Shown here: positions 57,496 to 64,000 of the stretch, piece by piece
Position numbering within the stretch: position 1 is the first letter of the stretch
How the letters are laid out: the number at the start of each line of letters is the position of its first letter
Source: Streptomyces sp. CG4
GTDB lineage: Bacteria > Actinomycetota > Actinomycetes > Streptomycetales > Streptomycetaceae
Direction: 5' to 3'
Length of the DNA stretch: 64,000 nucleotides
Assembly: GCF_041080655.1 (NCBI RefSeq)
Contig: NZ_CP163525.1
Coordinates: 6,758,001 to 6,822,000, forward strand
Program-made: the position numbers and the translations under genes
Notes under the pieces: model-generated
What the model saw: only the letters and a program-made list of their open reading frames with translations
Told to the model about the DNA's origin: nothing
Database searches by the model: none

Positions 57496-58285
57496 TCCGG
57501 CAGATGTCGGGGCTGCCCTGCCAGAAGCGGTACAGCTCCTGGCCGCAGTAGCGCGGGAAGTCGCCCACGCCGAGGCCGCGCAGGATGGTGTCGATCACGT
57601 CGAAGAACACGCTGTTGATCGACGGCACCCACAGCAGCGCGAACACGAACAGCAGCCCGAACTGCGCGAACGGCTCCACCTGGCGCTTCACCCGGTACGA
57701 CAGCCAGGGCTCGATGACGCCGTAGCCGTCCAGGCCCGGCACCGGCAGGAAGTTCAGGATCGACGCCGTCACCTGGAGCAGCGCGAGGAACGCCAGCGCG
57801 TACTGGAAGTCGGCGGGCACGCCGTCCAGGGCGTGCAGCCAGAACGGCGCGGTGCACACGGCCGCGAGCAGGACGTTCGTCAGCGGGCCCGCCGCCGAGA
57901 TCAGGCTGTGTTTCCAGCGGCCCCGGATCCGGCCGCGCTCGATGAACACCGCGCCACCGGGCAGACCGATCCCGCCCATGATCAGGAAGAGCACCGGGAG
58001 CACGATGCTGAGCAGCGCATGCGTGTACTTCAGCGGGTTCAGCGTGAGGTAGCCCTTCGCGCCGACCGTGATGTCCCCGCCGTGCAGCGCCGTGCGCGCG
58101 TGCGCGTACTCGTGCAGGCACAGGGAGACGATCCAGGCCGCCGTCACGAACAGGAAGATCGCGACACCCGGCTGCGCCGCATACCCGGTCCAGGTGGCCC
58201 AGCCGGTCACCGCCGTCACGGCCAGGATCCCGAGGAACACGGGACTGACCCGCCGGTCGCTGGGGCGGGTGGTGGCGGTGGTCAT
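57485..58285 (-). CDS. site-2 protease family membrane metalloprotease
   Basis: An integral membrane zinc protease of 266 residues of the M50/S2P family. The zinc motif is HEYAH in IVSLCLHEYAHARTALHGG, and the third ligand motif is the LDG of LPVPGLDGYG. About six helices are predicted. It has no PDZ or CBS domain, the short form common in actinobacteria; intramembrane cleavage of an unknown protein is expected. GAGGAG precedes ATG 58285. It overlaps the small membrane gene by 11 bases at the 3' end and is divergent from the large regulator. Confidence 0.92.
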   Translation of the reverse strand: MTTATTRPSDRRVSPVFLGILAVTAVTGWATWTGYAAQPGVAIFLFVTAAWIVSLCLHEYAHARTALHGGDITVGAKGYLTLNPLKYTHALLSIVLPVLFLIMGGIGLPGGAVFIERGRIRGRWKHSLISAAGPLTNVLLAAVCTAPFWLHALDGVPADFQYALAFLALLQVTASILNFLPVPGLDGYGVIEPWLSYRVKRQVEPFAQFGLLFVFALLWVPSINSVFFDVIDTILRGLGVGDFPRYCGQELYRFWQGSPDICRINP

Positions 58286-58431
58286 GGGGGCAGGGCTCCT
58301 CGGGGCGTGTCGGACGGGGCGGGGTCGACCGTACCGGTGATGTGGGGGGAACGTCCGGCGGACGGCCAGAGGTTCCTGGTCATCCGAAACCCGGAAGCGG
58401 GGCCCCGTCGTCTCCGGCGACAATGGACCCC

Positions 58432-61400
58432 GTGCGCTATCGCCTGCTCGGCACCACCCAGGTACTCCGCCCCGACGGTACGGCCGTCCCGGTCGGCGGG
58501 GCGCGGCTGCGCGCCCTGCTGGGCGTGCTCGCGCTGCGTGCGGGGCGGACCGTGCCCGCCGCCGTGCTGGTCGACGAGGTGTGGGGCGCCGACCCGCCCG
58601 CCGATGCCGTCGGGGCGCTGCAGGCGCTGGTCGGCCGGCTGCGCCGTACGCTCGGCGCGGACGCCGTCGCCTCCGCCGAGGGCGGCTACCGGCTCACCGC
58701 CGCCCCCGACGACGTCGACCTCACCCGCTTCGAGCGGCTGACCGGCGACGGCCTCGCCGCCCTCGGCGACGGCGACCCGGCCAAGGCCGCCGCCGTCCTG
58801 GACGACGCGCTCGCCCTGTGGCGCGGCCCCGCCCTCGCCGACCTGCCCGACCACACCGCCGAGGCGGCCCGCTGGGAGACCCGCCGGCTCGACGCCCTGC
58901 GTGCCCGGCACACCGCCGCCCTCGCCCTCGGCCACGCCGGACAGTCGCTGCCCGAGCTGACCGCCCTGTGCGACGACCACCCGCTGGACGAGCCGCTGCA
59001 GGCGCTGCGGCTGCGCGCCCTGCGCGACGCCGGCCGCCCGGCCCAGGCCCTCGCCGCCTACGAGGAGGTACGACGGCTGCTCGCGGACCGGCTCGGCTCC
59101 GACCCCGGCCCCGAACTGCGCGCCCTGCACACCGAGTTGCTGACAGCAGCTCCTCGGGAGCCGGAGCGCCGGGTCCTCGGCAACCTGCCCGCCCGGCTCA
59201 CCTCCTTCGTCGGCCGGGAGGCCGACATCGAGGCCATCGGCGCCGATCTCACCGGCGCCCGCCTGGTCACCCTGGTCGGGCCCGGCGGCGCCGGCAAGAC
59301 CCGGCTGTCCCAGGAGGCCGCCGAGGCGGTACGGCACACCGCCCGGGACGGGGTGTGGCTGGCCGAACTCGCCCCCGTGGACGACCCCGACGCCGTACCG
59401 CAGGCCGTGCTCACCGCGATCGGCGCCCGCGAGACCGTGCTGTACGGCGCGGGGGCCGAGACCATACGCGCGGTCGGCGACCGCCACGACGACCCCCTCG
59501 AACGGATCGTGGAGCACTGCGCCCGGCGCCGGATGCTGATCGTCCTGGACAACTGCGAGCACGTCATCGAGGCCGCCGCCCACCTCACCGAGCGCCTGCT
59601 GGCCCGTTGCCCGGAGCTGACCGTCCTCGCCACCAGCCGCGAACCCCTCGGCATACCGGGGGAGTTGGTGCGGCCCGTGGAGCCGCTGCCCGAGCCGGTC
59701 GCCCTGCGGCTGCTCGCCGACCGCGGCGCCGCCGCCCGGCCCGGATTCCGCGTCGAGGACGATCCCGGGTCCTGCGCCGAGATCTGCCGGCGGCTCGACG
59801 GCCTGCCCCTCGCCATCGAGCTGGCGGCCGCGCGCCTGCGGATGCTGACCCCGCGGCAGATAGCCGACCGGCTCGACGACCGGTTCCGGCTGCTCACCTC
59901 CGGCAGCCGTACCGTGCTGCCCCGCCAGCAGACCCTGCGGGCCGTCGTGGACTGGTCCTGGGAGCTGCTGGACGCGGACGAACGGGACGTCCTCGCCCGG
60001 CTGTCCGTCTTCGCGGGCGGCTGCGACCTGGCCGCCGCCGAGGCCGTGTGCGGCCCGGCCGCCCTGGACGCGCTCGGCTCCCTGGTCGACAAGTCCCTTG
60101 TGGTGGCCGCTCCTTCGGCCGAGGGAACCATGCGCTACCGGCTCCTGGAGACCGTCGCCGAGTACGCCGGCGAACGGCTGGACGCCGCCGGCCGGCGCAC
60201 CGGCGCCGAGCGCGCCCACCTCGCGTACTACCGCGAACTCGCCCGCACCACCGACCCGTTGCTGCGCGGCCCCGAACAGCGCACCGCCATCGAACGGTTC
60301 CAGCTGGAGTACGAGAACCTGCGCACCGCCCTGCGGCACGCCGTCGCGGCGCGGGACGAGCAGGAGGCGCTGTGCCTGACGCTGTCCCTGGTGTGGTTCT
60401 GGCAGATGCGCGACCAGCGCATCGAGACCCGCACCTGGTGCCGGGAGGTCATGGCACTCGGCCCCGACCCGTTCGCCGAACCGGTCCGCCCCGCCCGCCC
60501 GGTGTGGCGGCCCTGTACCGACACCCCGCCCCCGTACGCCGGCGAGGTTCTCCTGGAGGCCCGGCGCGGGGTCCATCTGGCCCATCTCGCCTGCATGGAC
60601 ACCGAGCTGGGCGCCTGGCAGACCGGCGAGGCGCAGGCCAAGCTGCGTGCCATCACCCAGGTCTACGAGCCCGGGCTGCCGCAGACCTGCCGCGCGCCCG
60701 GCATGCTGTGGTTCTTCGCCGTGATGCTGACCGGCGGCGCGGACAGGATGCGGACGGTCATCGACGCCTGCGTGCGGACCTGCCGGGAGACCCCGGGCTT
60801 CGAGTGGGAGCTGGCCGGGGCGCTGCAGATGCGCGCCAACATCCTCGCCAACCGCAGCGCCTGGGCGGGCAACGCCTCCCGGGACGCGGACGAGGCGCTG
60901 GAGATCTTCCGCCGTCTGGGTGACGCCTGGGGCACCGCGGAGGCGCTGTCCGCCCGCGGTGAGGCCCACGAACGCCGGGGTGCCTACCGGGAGGCCGTCG
61001 CCGACTACCAGGCGGCCATCGAGCATGCCGAACGCCTCGGCGCCCGCGGGCAGATGGCCGTCCTCCGGGCCCGCCTCGGCAGCGTGCTCATGGAGAGCGG
61101 TGACGCCGAGCGCGGTGAGCGACTGCTCCGGGACGTCATCGCGGCCCAGGACAGCTCCCTCAACGAGGCGATGCCCTTCGCCCGGCTGTTCCTCGCCTGC
61201 TGGCTGGGCCTGACCAGCCGCACCGCCGAGGCGCGTGAGCAACTGCGCGTGCTGCGCGAGGAGTTCACGATCGCGCACTTCGCCGTCTTCGACTCCATGA
61301 TCCTCTCCCAGGAGGCCTGGCTGGACGCCCTCGACGGCCGGCCCGAGGACGCCCTGGACCTGGTGGCACGGGCGCTGGACCTCGCCCGCGACCCGCTGGT

Positions 61401-61677
61401 CAAGGGCATCGCCCCGCACATGGACTCCGTCTGCCTCGGCGTCGCGGCCATGGGCCTCGCCCGCCTCGACGGCGGCAGCCGCGCCGGTGACGCCGCCCGT
61501 TGCCTCGGAGCCTCCGACGCCCTGCTGCCGTCCGGCCACATCTCCTCCGGCATGGAGCGCCGGTGCCACGAGATGATCGAGGCCCGGATCCGGCAGGCCC
61601 TGGACGAGCCGGCCTACCGGGCCGCGTACGCCGAGGGCGGTGGCCTCTCCCTCGCGGAGGCCACCGCCCTGCTCTGA
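58432..61677 (+). CDS. AfsR/SARP-like regulator with NB-ARC and TPR domains
   Basis: A large regulator of about 1,081 residues. Residues 1-90 are a winged-helix DNA-binding domain (VRYRLLGTTQVLRPDG, VDEVWGADPPADAVGALQALVGRLRRTLG), and residues 95-235 are a BTAD domain. An ATPase (Walker A in VGPGGAGKTRLSQEA, Walker B-like LIVLDNCEHVIE) spans 250-610, and a helical TPR-like C-terminus follows. GTG 58432 follows GACAAT (58419-58424) by seven bases, so the transcript is probably leaderless; ATG 58423 would add three residues. The divergent gene is a site-2 protease and the convergent one an ABC exporter. The target genes are unknown. Confidence 0.9.
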   Translation: MRYRLLGTTQVLRPDGTAVPVGGARLRALLGVLALRAGRTVPAAVLVDEVWGADPPADAVGALQALVGRLRRTLGADAVASAEGGYRLTAAPDDVDLTRFERLTGDGLAALGDGDPAKAAAVLDDALALWRGPALADLPDHTAEAARWETRRLDALRARHTAALALGHAGQSLPELTALCDDHPLDEPLQALRLRALRDAGRPAQALAAYEEVRRLLADRLGSDPGPELRALHTELLTAAPREPERRVLGNLPARLTSFVGREADIEAIGADLTGARLVTLVGPGGAGKTRLSQEAAEAVRHTARDGVWLAELAPVDDPDAVPQAVLTAIGARETVLYGAGAETIRAVGDRHDDPLERIVEHCARRRMLIVLDNCEHVIEAAAHLTERLLARCPELTVLATSREPLGIPGELVRPVEPLPEPVALRLLADRGAAARPGFRVEDDPGSCAEICRRLDGLPLAIELAAARLRMLTPRQIADRLDDRFRLLTSGSRTVLPRQQTLRAVVDWSWELLDADERDVLARLSVFAGGCDLAAAEAVCGPAALDALGSLVDKSLVVAAPSAEGTMRYRLLETVAEYAGERLDAAGRRTGAERAHLAYYRELARTTDPLLRGPEQRTAIERFQLEYENLRTALRHAVAARDEQEALCLTLSLVWFWQMRDQRIETRTWCREVMALGPDPFAEPVRPARPVWRPCTDTPPPYAGEVLLEARRGVHLAHLACMDTELGAWQTGEAQAKLRAITQVYEPGLPQTCRAPGMLWFFAVMLTGGADRMRTVIDACVRTCRETPGFEWELAGALQMRANILANRSAWAGNASRDADEALEIFRRLGDAWGTAEALSARGEAHERRGAYREAVADYQAAIEHAERLGARGQMAVLRARLGSVLMESGDAERGERLLRDVIAAQDSSLNEAMPFARLFLACWLGLTSRTAEAREQLRVLREEFTIAHFAVFDSMILSQEAWLDALDGRPEDALDLVARALDLARDPLVKGIAPHMDSVCLGVAAMGLARLDGGSRAGDAARCLGASDALLPSGHISSGMERRCHEMIEARIRQALDEPAYRAAYAEGGGLSLAEATALL

Positions 61678-61690
61678 GACACGGTGAACG

Positions 61691-62506
61691 TCAAGTCCTG
61701 GTACGGAACTTGTGGATCGCGATCGGCGCCACGACCGCCGTGATCCCGACCGACCAGGCCACGGTCACCCACAGATCGTGCGCCACCGGGCCGCCCACCA
61801 TGAGCCCCCGGGCCGCGTCCGCGAGCGTGGACAGCGGGTTGTAGTCGGTGAAGTCGCGCAGCCAGCCCGGCATCGACTTCGTCGGCGCGAAGATCGAGGA
61901 CCCGAACTGCAGCGGGAACAGCACCAGGAAGCCCACGCCCTGCACGGACTGCGCGTTCTTCAGCATCACGCCGAGGGTGAGGAACACCCACATGATCGAT
62001 GAGGCGAACAGCGCGGACAGGCCCACGGTCGCGAACAGGCCCGCCCAGTGGTGGATGCGGAACCCGACGCACACGGCGACGACCATCAGGATGACCGTGG
62101 CGAACAGCATCCGCCCCAGCTCGACGGCGATCTTCGCGAACAGCACGGAGCCGCGGCCGATCGGCAGCGTGCGGAACCGGTCCATGACCCCGCTGTTGAA
62201 GTCCTGGCTGAACCCGGTACCGACACCCTGCGACAGCGTCATGCTCATCATCGCGATCATGCCGGGGATGACGTACTGCACGTACTGGCCCTGGCCGCCG
62301 CCCAGCGCCTGGCCGATCGAACCGCCGAAGACGTACACGAACAGCAGGGTGAAGACGACCGGCATGAACAGCGCGTCGAACATCGACTCCGGGTCCTGGC
62401 GGATCCAGAGCAGGTTGCGGCGGATGAGCGCGCCGGTGTGCCGCAGATGCCCGCGCAGCGGGATCCGGACGTCGACGTCGGTGAGTGGGGTCGTGGCGGC
62501 GCTCAT
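61691..62506 (-). CDS. ABC-2 type drug exporter permease
   Basis: An ABC-2 permease of 271 residues of the daunorubicin-resistance DrrB type, with six helices. The motifs are RRNLLWIRQDPESMFDALFMP near the N-terminus, MDRFRTLPIGRGSVLFAKI in the cytoplasmic loop, and PLQFGSSIFAPTKSMPGWL with FTDYNPLS before the last helices. ATG 62506 overlaps the ATPase stop by four bases, so the two are co-translated. It exports a hydrophobic drug or lipid. Confidence 0.92.
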   Translation of the reverse strand: MSAATTPLTDVDVRIPLRGHLRHTGALIRRNLLWIRQDPESMFDALFMPVVFTLLFVYVFGGSIGQALGGGQGQYVQYVIPGMIAMMSMTLSQGVGTGFSQDFNSGVMDRFRTLPIGRGSVLFAKIAVELGRMLFATVILMVVAVCVGFRIHHWAGLFATVGLSALFASSIMWVFLTLGVMLKNAQSVQGVGFLVLFPLQFGSSIFAPTKSMPGWLRDFTDYNPLSTLADAARGLMVGGPVAHDLWVTVAWSVGITAVVAPIAIHKFRTRT

Positions 62507-63525
62507 ACGGCGACCTCCTCGCGGGAGTCGGCGGGCGTGGGCTCCTGCGGAGCACCGGCGCGGTGGCCGGTGAGGGACAGGAACACCTCGTCCAGGCTGG
62601 GCAGTTCGGTGGTGATGGAGGAGATCGTGATGCCGCGCGCGGTGACCGCGCCGACCACGGCGGTCAGCTGCTCGTCGCTGAGGACCGGCACCAGCAGCGT
62701 CCCGGACTCGGGGTCCACGGTGGTGCTCGCGAGCCCGGTGATGCCCAGGTCGTCCAGCGTGGCGGCGAGCGGGCGCAGCTGCAGCGGATCGACGGGACGG
62801 ACACGGAGCGTACGACCGCCGACGCGGGCCTTCAGCTCCTCGATCCCGCCGGTCGCGATGACCTTGCCGCGGTCCACGACGGTCAGCTCGGAGGCGAGCT
62901 GCTCGGCCTCCTCCATGTACTGGGTGGTCAGCAGCACGGTGACGCCGTCGCCGACCATCGCCTGCACCTCGTCCCAGACCTCGTTGCGGGTACGGGGGTC
63001 GAGGCCGGTCGTCGGCTCGTCCAGGTACAGCACGGCGGGCCGCCCGATCATCGACGCGGCGAGGTCCAGCCGCCGCCGCATGCCGCCGGAGTACGTGCTC
63101 GCGGGGCGCCGCGCCGCCTCCGTCAGCGAGAACCGCTCCAGCAGCTCGTCGGCGCGGGCGCGGGCGGCCTTGCGGGACAGGTCCAGCAGCCGCCCGATCA
63201 TGTACAGGTTCTCCCAGCCGGGCAGCTTCTCGTCCACCGAGGCGTACTGTCCGGTCAGCCCGATCACCCGGCGCAGCTGCCGGGGCTGGCGTACGACGTC
63301 GTAGCCGGCCACGGTGGCCTGTCCGGCGTCCGGGGTGATCAGGGTGGACAGGATGCGTACGAGGGTGGTCTTGCCGGCGCCGTTCGGACCGAGCACACCC
63401 ATCACGGTGCCCTCGCGTACCTCCAGGTCGACACCGTCCAGCGCCTTGGTCTCGCCGTAGTGCTTGACCAGTCCCCGTACGTGCACGGCGTGGCTTGCGC
63501 CGGCGGGGTTGTCGATGCGTGTCAT
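62503..63525 (-). CDS. ABC exporter ATP-binding protein (DrrA-like)
   Basis: An ATPase of 340 residues. Walker A is GPNGAGKTTL, the ABC signature is STYSGGMRRRLDLA, Walker B is VLYLDEPTTGLD, and the H-loop position reads Q in LLTTQYMEEAEQL, a normal variant in DrrA-type exporters. The C-terminal domain has the DrrA extension (DEVFLSLTGH). ATG 63525 (MTRIDNPAG) is chosen; a longer frame upstream runs through the phased repeat. It is the first gene of the ATPase-permease operon. The promoter region carries three CCGACA copies 11 bp apart. Confidence 0.93.
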   Translation of the reverse strand: MTRIDNPAGASHAVHVRGLVKHYGETKALDGVDLEVREGTVMGVLGPNGAGKTTLVRILSTLITPDAGQATVAGYDVVRQPRQLRRVIGLTGQYASVDEKLPGWENLYMIGRLLDLSRKAARARADELLERFSLTEAARRPASTYSGGMRRRLDLAASMIGRPAVLYLDEPTTGLDPRTRNEVWDEVQAMVGDGVTVLLTTQYMEEAEQLASELTVVDRGKVIATGGIEELKARVGGRTLRVRPVDPLQLRPLAATLDDLGITGLASTTVDPESGTLLVPVLSDEQLTAVVGAVTARGITISSITTELPSLDEVFLSLTGHRAGAPQEPTPADSREEVAV

Positions 63526-63548
63526 GCCAGAGACGGTGCCAGGGTCTG

Positions 63549-63576
63549 CCGACAGCCCACCGACAAGCCACCGACA
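63549..63576 (-). promoter_or_regulatory. phased CCGACA repeats upstream of the ABC exporter
   Basis: CCGACA occurs at 63549-63554, 63560-63565 and 63571-63576, exactly 11 bp apart, 24-51 bases before the ATPase start. The hexamer, orientation and position match the array before heme oxygenase at 52.0 kb. Confidence 0.5.
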
Positions 63577-63734
63577 GCCCACCTACACCCCCGGTGGACC
63601 CGCGGCCCATGCCCACCCACCACCCGACTCGCTTGGCTGAATGGGTGCCCATTCGGCCGACCCGGACGGGTGGGCGGCTGGGCGAAACGGGGGGCTGGGA
63701 GCGGAGCCCCCAGGGACACCAGCCCCGACAAGGC

Positions 63735-63770
63735 GGCAGCCCGCCGACGGGGGAAGATCGGCGGGCTGCC
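63735..63770. terminator. terminator between panB and the ABC operon
   Basis: A perfect 13-bp stem (GGCAGCCCGCCGA pairing with 63758-63770) has a 10-base loop, about 30 bases past the panB stop on the minus strand. Between here and 63525 only the repeat array and GC-rich intergenic sequence are seen. Confidence 0.88.
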
Positions 63771-63801
63771 CGGTGTTTCCGCAGTGGCTCAGTGGCAACG
63801 C

Positions 63802-64000
63802 CTAGTGGACGGAGTGCTCCTCCAGCGGGAACGCGCCGGCGACGACGTCCTGCGCGAACGACCTCGCCGCGTCGCCCATGACCTCACGCAGGTTCGCGTA
63901 CTTCTTGACGAACTTCGGGACCCGGCCGGAGGTCAGCCCGAGCATGTCCGTCCAGACCAGGACCTGCGCGTCCGTCTCGGGACCGGCGCCGATACCGACC
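63802..64000 (-). CDS. panB: 3-methyl-2-oxobutanoate hydroxymethyltransferase (partial)
   Basis: The 3' end of panB, about 65 residues, running off the right edge. PanB adds a hydroxymethyl group from methylene-tetrahydrofolate to ketoisovalerate in pantothenate synthesis. The visible GIGAGPETDAQVLVWTDMLG is the conserved C-terminal active-site region, followed by KFVKKYANLREVMGDAAR and a short tail ending LEEHSVH before TAG 63802-63804. The start lies outside the window, so completeness cannot be judged. Confidence 0.92.
   Translation of the reverse strand, partial: VGIGAGPETDAQVLVWTDMLGLTSGRVPKFVKKYANLREVMGDAARSFAQDVVAGAFPLEEHSVH

Noticed and set aside
58282..61569. Long leftward open frame opposite the BTAD regulator
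   Set aside because: It is antisense to a regulator with clear domains; its composition is a Gly/Ala/Arg-rich shadow typical of GC3-biased genes.
1..64000. tRNA genes or insertion sequences
   Set aside because: Reading both strands I found no cloverleaf-like sequence ending in a TTCGA-type arm and no transposase gene or terminal inverted repeats that I could defend.

Overview
The window is Streptomyces-like chromosomal DNA. It has very high GC with strong GC bias at third codon positions, many GTG starts, several apparently leaderless transcripts, a type A RNase P RNA of actinobacterial sequence, and a core gene content typical of streptomycetes (Nif3-like protein, zinc-ribbon protein, RNase H/phosphatase fusion, map, heme oxygenase, npdG, BTAD regulator, panB). 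Everything here is read from sequence only; no database search was run.

Layout. 1-3.0 kb: a short acyl-CoA or steroid-type oxidation operon (MaoC hydratase, zinc alcohol dehydrogenase, SDR) closed by a strong terminator. 3.0-5.5 kb: a 52-residue protein with two HGRHR motifs and a protein with about 38 tandem octapeptides. 5.7-11.6 kb: housekeeping genes (Nif3-like, C4 zinc ribbon, RNase H/phosphatase, eda, yaaA, RNB ribonuclease). 11.6-16.8 kb: a decayed membrane gene and a decayed MerR gene, a flavin monooxygenase/TetR divergent pair, an AraC regulator and a DMT exporter. 16.8-18.2 kb: rnpB, followed by a roughly 1 kb lower-GC segment bounded by a repeat of the rnpB 3' end, read as the scar of an integrated element. 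18.2-19.9 kb: an MFS transporter.

20.1-38.7 kb is the most distinctive part. The canonical five-gene enediyne core (unbL, unbV, unbU, pksE, tebC) is present, translationally coupled and apparently intact, followed by an NADP-binding oxidoreductase and an alpha/beta-hydrolase-fold protein that has lost its nucleophile serine. The cassette is flanked by a second set of twin-arginine translocase genes: a TatA-like gene divergent from unbL, and tatB-tatC followed by a UbiB-type kinase. Next to these lies a gene for a protein with a clear Tat signal. Other warhead-tailoring, sugar, self-resistance or chromoprotein genes were not seen. The working idea is an enediyne-PKS polyene pathway that is partly extracytoplasmic and uses its own Tat export set. 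Two homologous secreted proteins lie just downstream.

40.6-64 kb returns to mostly conserved genes: DoxX, a SnoaL-like protein, a D,D-carboxypeptidase, an SDR, a Bcr/CflA exporter, a serine hydrolase with a CTG start, an Rsm22-type methyltransferase, a TetR regulator, a prim-pol-like protein, a lipoprotein overlapped by a microprotein, PhzF, heme oxygenase behind a phased repeat operator, map, an MFS protein, a cytoplasmic sialidase, npdG, a site-2 protease, a large BTAD/NB-ARC regulator, an ABC drug exporter and the 3' end of panB. Recurrent small-scale features are leaderless promoters, CTG starts overlapping the previous stop, and short tandem duplications at stop codons.
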